Of a stretch of DNA of 19,070 nucleotides, positions 14,613 through 19,070 are shown in pieces. Every line of letters starts with the position of its first letter. The first letter of the stretch is position 1. The stretch covers positions 1-19,070 of the forward strand of contig JAVHYH010000029.1 of assembly GCA_031119155.1 (NCBI GenBank). Reading direction: 5' to 3'. The position numbers were made by a program, and so were the translations under genes. This stretch comes from Brevundimonas sp. (GTDB taxonomy: Bacteria > Pseudomonadota > Alphaproteobacteria > Caulobacterales > Caulobacteraceae). The notes under the pieces were generated by a model. That model did not search any database, had not been told where the DNA came from, and saw nothing but the letters and a program-made list of their open reading frames with translations.

Positions 14613-15074
14613 TCAGGAGACCGGGCCGCTCTCGCCCGCGCTCTGGATCGCGGCGGTGGTGGCGGCGCAGCCCATCAGGCTTTCCTCCCCGACCTTGACC
14701 ATCGCCGTCAGCGGATAGGTGCGGTCGCTCATGCCGTCGCTGCACTCGGTGGCGGTCAGGGTGACGTCGAAGACCGTACCGGTCGCCGAACGGGTTTCGA
14801 GGGTGGCCACCGTGCCCTGGACGGTCAGGGCGGGCTGGGGCGCGCGCTGTTCCGGCCGGTCCACGCCCGAATAGACCAGTTCCTGACCGGTCAGGCGGAT
14901 GCCCCAGAAGGGCTCGGTGCCGACCAGGCTGAGCGGCTGGGTCAGGTCGACGCCCGCCAGCACGGCGGCCGGGGCGGGCGGTTCGGCCGGAGCCTCGACG
15001 GTTTCTCCGCCCTGCGAACAGGCGGCGAGCGAAAGGGCCAGGGCGGAGGCGGCGGCGAGGGCGGTCAGGCGCAT
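14613..15074 (-). CDS. Lipoprotein with GTEPFW and CSDGMSD motifs
   Basis: The 153-residue protein starts with a lipoprotein signal (hydrophobic residues 4-16, lipobox LAAC with C19 to be lipidated). A Pro/Ala/Glu linker follows to about residue 38. The body contains GTEPFWG (52-58), and CSDGMSDRTYP from C111, with a second Cys at 136 (LMGC) that could pair with C111. Both motifs are typical of an uncharacterised envelope family (COG3650-like), with no known activity. ATG 15074 has GGTGGAG upstream. It lies downstream of corA on the same strand, but a hairpin between them may separate the transcripts. Confidence 0.85.
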   Translation of the reverse strand: MRLTALAAASALALSLAACSQGGETVEAPAEPPAPAAVLAGVDLTQPLSLVGTEPFWGIRLTGQELVYSGVDRPEQRAPQPALTVQGTVATLETRSATGTVFDVTLTATECSDGMSDRTYPLTAMVKVGEESLMGCAATTAAIQSAGESGPVS

Positions 15075-15105
15075 GGGGGAACTCCACCAACGGGGCGGGC
15101 AGGAA

Positions 15106-15128
15106 GACCCCGAAGGCCGTCCGGGGTC
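15106..15128 (-). terminator. Hairpin after corA, possible terminator
   Basis: GACCCCG and CGGGGTC (15106-15112 with 15122-15128) form a perfect 7-bp stem with a 9-base loop, starting four bases after the corA stop. On the minus strand it is followed by TTCC, not a real U-run, so termination would be weak or Rho-assisted. Confidence 0.4.
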
Positions 15129-15131
15129 AAG

Positions 15132-16091
15132 TTACAGCCAGCCCTTCTTCTTGAACCACAGCAGCGGAAGGATGGCGGAAATGACCATGGCGACCACGGC
15201 CAGCGGATAGCCGGCCATCCAGTGCAGTTCGGGCATGTGGTCGAAATTCATGCCGTAGATCGAGGCGATCAGGGTCGGCGGCAGGAAGGCGACGGCGGCG
15301 ACCGAGAAGATCTTGATGATCGACGATTGCTCGATGTTGATCAGGCCCAGCGCCGCCGACAGCTGGAAATTGATCGAGGCGGCGACCGACTGGTTGTGGG
15401 CGCTGAGGCTTTCGACGTCGCGGCTGAGCGAGCGCAGATGGGCGCGGGCCTCGCCGTTGTCGATCCGTTCGTCGGCGGTGACGAAGGCGAAGACGCGGGT
15501 CAGGCCGGCCAGACTCTGCTCGATGCGGGCGTTGGCGATCTGGGCGCGGCCCAGCTTGGTGATCAGCTTCTCGAAGCCGACCGTCTTGCCGCCCGAGAAG
15601 ACGTGATTGGCGATGCCCTCCACCCGCACGACGGTCCTGGACAGGATGTCGGAGGCGCGATCGACCACCACCTCCATCAGGTTCAGGAACAGATCGGCGC
15701 CGGAGCCGCACAGGCCCGGTTCGCGCTCCAGTTTTTCCAGCAGCAGGGCGAAGGGCTTGGGCTCGGCATAGCGGATGGTGATCAGCGGCCCGGTGGTCAG
15801 GACGAAGGTCACGGGCTCGATGCCGGGGATTTCCTCGTCGCCGCGCGTGATGATGTCGGCGGTCAGATAGGTGGCCCCGTTCTCGCGATAGACGCGGCTG
15901 GAGGCCTCCAGCTCCTTCATCTCCTCGCGGGTGGGGACCGAGACGCCTAGGGCGGCCTCGACGGCGGCGTCCTCGTCGCGCGTGGGATTGAGCATGTCGA
16001 TCCACAGCACGTCGGGATGCAGCGTCAGCCTGCCGGCCTCGACCACGGCGTCCTCGCAGGCGGCGCCTGTCGAGCGATACATGCGGATCAT
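15132..16091 (-). CDS. corA: CorA-family magnesium/divalent cation channel
   Basis: CorA forms a pentameric inner-membrane Mg2+ channel. The 319 residues have a large cytosolic N-domain (about 1-255), TM1 (about 262-279), the selectivity motif GMN (280-282), the short periplasmic loop FDHMPELHW, TM2 (about 295-312) and a basic C-terminus KKKGWL. YGMNF followed by MPEL is classic CorA. ATG 16091 has GGGAGG eight bases upstream. The CHAP gene ends 30 bp upstream on the same strand, so the two are probably co-transcribed. Co2+ or Zn2+ transport cannot be excluded. Confidence 0.94.
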   Translation of the reverse strand: MIRMYRSTGAACEDAVVEAGRLTLHPDVLWIDMLNPTRDEDAAVEAALGVSVPTREEMKELEASSRVYRENGATYLTADIITRGDEEIPGIEPVTFVLTTGPLITIRYAEPKPFALLLEKLEREPGLCGSGADLFLNLMEVVVDRASDILSRTVVRVEGIANHVFSGGKTVGFEKLITKLGRAQIANARIEQSLAGLTRVFAFVTADERIDNGEARAHLRSLSRDVESLSAHNQSVAASINFQLSAALGLINIEQSSIIKIFSVAAVAFLPPTLIASIYGMNFDHMPELHWMAGYPLAVVAMVISAILPLLWFKKKGWL

Positions 16092-16121
16092 TGGAAGGCC
16101 TCCCGGACGGAGGCCGTCAGG

Positions 16122-16646
16122 TCAGTTCTGGCCGGCGGCCGAGGGAACCGACGCCATCTCGACGCCAGCGGCGACGGGGGCCTGCTGGTAGATGAAGCCG
16201 TTGGTCGGATAGACGGTCGTGCCGAGGTCATTGATCGGGTTGTACCAGACCTTCACGGCGGTCCAATCGTTGTCGCCCGAAACGTCAACGACGGTGACGT
16301 TTTCCTCGACCTTGCCGCGGCTGCCGCCCCAGTTGGCGTGGGTGATGCGGATGACGCGCGGGGTCAGAACCTCGGAGACGACGGCGACGTGGCCTCGGCT
16401 CATGCGACCGCTGGCCTCGAAGGACAGGACCGATCCGGTGCGGGGCGTGTTGCCGGTCTGGAAGCGGCCCTGCGCCTGACGCCACCAGGTCAGGGCGTCG
16501 CCGAAGATCTGGATGCCCGAGAACATGCGGGCGAAGGTCACGCACTGCCAGTACGGCTCTCCGGCGTTCGCTGCGGGGGCGGTGGCGCCCAGCACAAACA
16601 TTCCGAGGGTCGCCGCAACCGCGGCGGCTTTGAGCCGTTTGAACAT
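16122..16646 (-). CDS. Exported CHAP-domain cell-wall hydrolase
   Basis: CHAP domains are Cys/His amidases or endopeptidases that usually cut peptidoglycan peptides. The 174-residue form begins at ATG 16646 with a signal peptide (MFKRLK, then a hydrophobic stretch, likely cut after ANA at 28) and has GGGAAAAG as ribosome binding site. In-frame starts farther upstream lie within the acyltransferase gene and add no recognisable sequence. Catalytic C35 (WQCVTFAR), H86 (GHVAVVSEV) and N105 (HANW) are visible, in the order expected. No binding domain is attached, so it acts as a single-domain periplasmic enzyme. corA follows 30 bp downstream. Confidence 0.9.
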   Translation of the reverse strand: MFKRLKAAAVAATLGMFVLGATAPAANAGEPYWQCVTFARMFSGIQIFGDALTWWRQAQGRFQTGNTPRTGSVLSFEASGRMSRGHVAVVSEVLTPRVIRITHANWGGSRGKVEENVTVVDVSGDNDWTAVKVWYNPINDLGTTVYPTNGFIYQQAPVAAGVEMASVPSAAGQN

Positions 16647-16714
16647 GCTGAGGCTTTTCCCGACTGCCGTTGAAACAAGCCGTAACCGATAGTGGGCGAG
16701 GGTTGAAGACCCCT

Positions 16715-17824
16715 TTACGCCGAGGGTGTGCGCGCTTCGGTCGCGGCTTGACCTGAGCCGTTGGGCCTGGCGAATCGCCGCAAAGCGGTGCGGGCAGGGC
16801 GTTCGACGAGGTGGTAGGTCGCCATGGCGGCCACCGGAATCGCCGCGACGACGGCCAACCACACAATCATGTGAAAACGCTTGTCGTCGGCTCCGGTCAG
16901 GCGCGCGGCGACGTTGGTCATGACCAGCAGGACGGGCGCGCAGACCATGTAGATGGAGTAGGAAATCTCGCCCAGATAGACGCCGAAGGGCGAGGCGAGG
17001 ACGCCGGCCTTCTCATTGGCCAGCGAGCCCAGCGACAGGATCAGCCCGCCGGCGAACAGGACGGTGACCGGATCCCACAGGCCCAGCGAGGCGCTGACGA
17101 TCACCCCGGCGCCGCTGAACAGGGCGACCAGCCCGGCGTGCGGGATCGGGGCGCGGCGGTAGATCAGATACAGGGCGCACCCCAGCAGGAAGCAGGGGAC
17201 GATGCGCAGCGCGCCCCAGCGGAAGGTGGCCTCGGTCAGGGAGAAGCCGGCCAGCGGCTGGAAGGCGGCGTAGATGCCCAGCGCGACCACGGCGGCCAGC
17301 ACAGTGGCCACAACCGGCCGGTCCTTCAGTCGCCAGGCGACAAAGGCGTAGGCAGGGAAGGTCAGATAGGCGAACCACTCCGCCGAGATGGACCATGACG
17401 GATGGTTGAAGGCCGACGACGGGGCCAGGCCCCAGGCGTGAGTCAGGGAGATATGGGCCGGCAGGGCGCGCCAGTCGGTCAGGCTGTCGCTGACGGAGAG
17501 GCCCGCCACCACGGCGCCGACGCCCAGCACGGCCATGCCGGCCAGGGTCACCAGATGCAGCGGATAGACCCGCGCGATGCGCGCCCAGAGGAAGCCCTTG
17601 TGCGAATAGCGCTTCGTCCCGACCGCCTCGAGATAGACGTGGCTGAGGATGAAGCCGGACAGGACGAAGAAGACCTCGACCCCCAGATAGCCCTTGGTCA
17701 CCAGCGTCGGCGTGAAGCCCACGTTCAGGTGCGGCCATGCGGTGTAGAGCACCACCCAGGCGGCGGCGAGGAAGCGCAGCGTCGTCAGCGCGCGAAGATC
17801 GGGGGGCGTGGCCACGGGTGTCAT
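16715..17824 (-). CDS. OafA/YrhL-type membrane acyltransferase (acyltransferase 3)
   Basis: These ~10-span inner-membrane enzymes transfer acetyl or other acyl groups to sugars of LPS, capsule or other envelope glycans. The 369-residue protein shows the family landmarks: LTTLRFLAA near the start, GYLGVEVFFVLSGFILS, ARIARVYPLHL, HPSWSISAEWFAYLTFP, and GEISYSIYM. The R-x10-H motif is not intact: R17 is present, but position 28 is Thr, and the nearest His is H32. The His common after ISYSIYM is also replaced (VCAP). I chose ATG 17824; a GTG at 17872 in frame would overlap the upstream lipoprotein gene. Neither has a good Shine-Dalgarno. The lipoprotein gene ends 35 bp upstream. Confidence 0.9.
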   Translation of the reverse strand: MTPVATPPDLRALTTLRFLAAAWVVLYTAWPHLNVGFTPTLVTKGYLGVEVFFVLSGFILSHVYLEAVGTKRYSHKGFLWARIARVYPLHLVTLAGMAVLGVGAVVAGLSVSDSLTDWRALPAHISLTHAWGLAPSSAFNHPSWSISAEWFAYLTFPAYAFVAWRLKDRPVVATVLAAVVALGIYAAFQPLAGFSLTEATFRWGALRIVPCFLLGCALYLIYRRAPIPHAGLVALFSGAGVIVSASLGLWDPVTVLFAGGLILSLGSLANEKAGVLASPFGVYLGEISYSIYMVCAPVLLVMTNVAARLTGADDKRFHMIVWLAVVAAIPVAAMATYHLVERPARTALRRFARPNGSGQAATEARTPSA

Positions 17825-17859
17825 GCCCGAGACCGTACCGAGCTGGAGTCTGGAAACCG

Positions 17860-18228
17860 TTAAGCCGTGCACTCGGCGGGTTTGGTTTCACCCGGCTTGT
17901 ACATGGCGCAGGAGCGGTCGATCTCGTCCTGGATCAGCTGGCAGGGGTTTTCGGGGTTGCACGGGGGGTGCGAGGCCGGGCTGACGGCCATGCAGCGACG
18001 AACCAGTTCCATGGCGCCGTCCGATCCCTGATCCAGGGTGCAGGACATGGAGGACGCCTCGGTCGGGGCCGGGGCCTCTTCCTGCGGCGGGGCGTCGGCG
18101 GGCATGACCGGCTCCGGCGCCGCCGTCGTGGCGCCCGACGCGGCGGTCTCCGCGCCCGGGGACGCGGGTTGCTGGTCGCAGGCGGCCACCATCAGAAGGG
18201 CGGCGGTCAGAAGGATCGGCAGGCGCAT
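17860..18228 (-). CDS. Small cysteine-rich lipoprotein, unknown function
   Basis: The 122-residue protein begins with a lipoprotein signal (MRLPILLTAALLMVAAC; C17 lipidated). A Pro/Ala/Glu/Thr-rich linker runs to about residue 60. A compact C-terminal part has six cysteines (63, 79, 90, 96, 107, 120), enough for three disulfides in the periplasm. Two ATGs lie six bases apart. I prefer ATG 18228, because GGGGAG is six bases from it but directly abuts ATG 18234. The ribosome binding site sits in a hairpin loop (18229-18246). I do not recognise the family. Confidence 0.8.
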   Translation of the reverse strand: MRLPILLTAALLMVAACDQQPASPGAETAASGATTAAPEPVMPADAPPQEEAPAPTEASSMSCTLDQGSDGAMELVRRCMAVSPASHPPCNPENPCQLIQDEIDRSCAMYKPGETKPAECTA

Positions 18229-18246
18229 CGTCATCTCCCCATGACG
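18229..18246 (-). promoter_or_regulatory. Hairpin presenting the ribosome binding site in its loop
   Basis: On the minus strand CGTCAT-GGGGAG-ATGACG is a perfect 6-bp inverted repeat whose 6-base loop is exactly the Shine-Dalgarno GGGGAG. The stem ends directly at the preferred start ATG 18228 and includes the alternative start ATG 18234. It could keep the site accessible or modulate initiation. A short chance palindrome is also possible. Confidence 0.4.
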
Positions 18247-18309
18247 TGGAGAAACGACGATGCCGCGTTTTGGTTACTGATAAAAGCCCCGTAACGCCGT
18301 CAGGCGAAA

Positions 18310-19035
<726 letters not shown>

Positions 19036-19070
19036 GACGGTGGTCCTTGGAAGCGGTCGCGGCGCTGCTT

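Overview
The window is a GC-rich bacterial chromosome segment, almost certainly from the alphaproteobacterial order Caulobacterales. A Brevundimonas-like genome is my best guess, from gene content and protein character, not from a database search. Evidence includes a long Ala/Glu tail on ribosomal protein S16, a FabA-FabB-FabI cluster, an MmcB-type SOS nuclease with an alphaproteobacterial LexA box, HslV with a pro-sequence, and several genes with weak or no Shine-Dalgarno sequence. It is mostly core housekeeping DNA. I see no phage, transposase, CRISPR array, tRNA or rRNA.

Layout. 1-2568 (+): the 3' part of ffh (signal recognition particle), rpsP, a strong terminator, then rimM. The usual partners trmD and rplS do not follow; rimM instead meets benE head-on, and the two stop codons share one CTAG. 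2565-6476 (-): a likely operon fabA-fabB-fabI-benE, which makes and elongates unsaturated fatty acids and ends in a BenE-type transporter. 6477-6790 is the longest gene-free stretch. It holds a candidate fabA promoter and a 210-bp imperfect palindrome with 14-bp perfect terminal inverted repeats. 6791-8410: a two-SH3-domain secreted protein (-), divergent from a 2-hydroxyacid dehydrogenase (+). 8518-11764: a secreted S9-family serine peptidase (+), overlapping tail to tail with a MoeB/ThiF-like E1 enzyme (-), preceded on the same strand by a short BLUF blue-light sensor.

11765-13856: a divergent control region with a perfect 18-bp operator-like palindrome, then hslV and hslU, the ATP-dependent HslUV protease. 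13857-14606: a previously easy-to-miss 58-residue single-membrane-span protein (-), divergent from mmcB (+). The mmcB promoter carries a perfect GAAC-N7-GAAC LexA box between its -35 and -10, and its predicted start of transcription falls on the ATG. 14607-18228 (all -): a lipoprotein with GTEPFW and DGMSD motifs, a CorA Mg2+ channel, a CHAP-domain cell-wall hydrolase, an OafA-like acyltransferase lacking the usual membrane histidine, and a small cysteine-rich lipoprotein whose ribosome binding site sits in a hairpin loop. 18310-19035 (-): rph (RNase PH), complete.

How the parts relate: the envelope theme is strong (fatty acid synthesis, two lipoproteins, cell-wall hydrolase, acyltransferase, SH3 protein, Mg2+ channel), alongside protein quality control (HslUV, S9 peptidase) and RNA/ribosome maturation (Ffh, S16, RimM, RNase PH). 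I find no obviously new multi-gene system. The most interesting points are the palindromic element, the SOS-controlled divergent region with its small membrane protein, and the palindrome between the BLUF gene and hslV.
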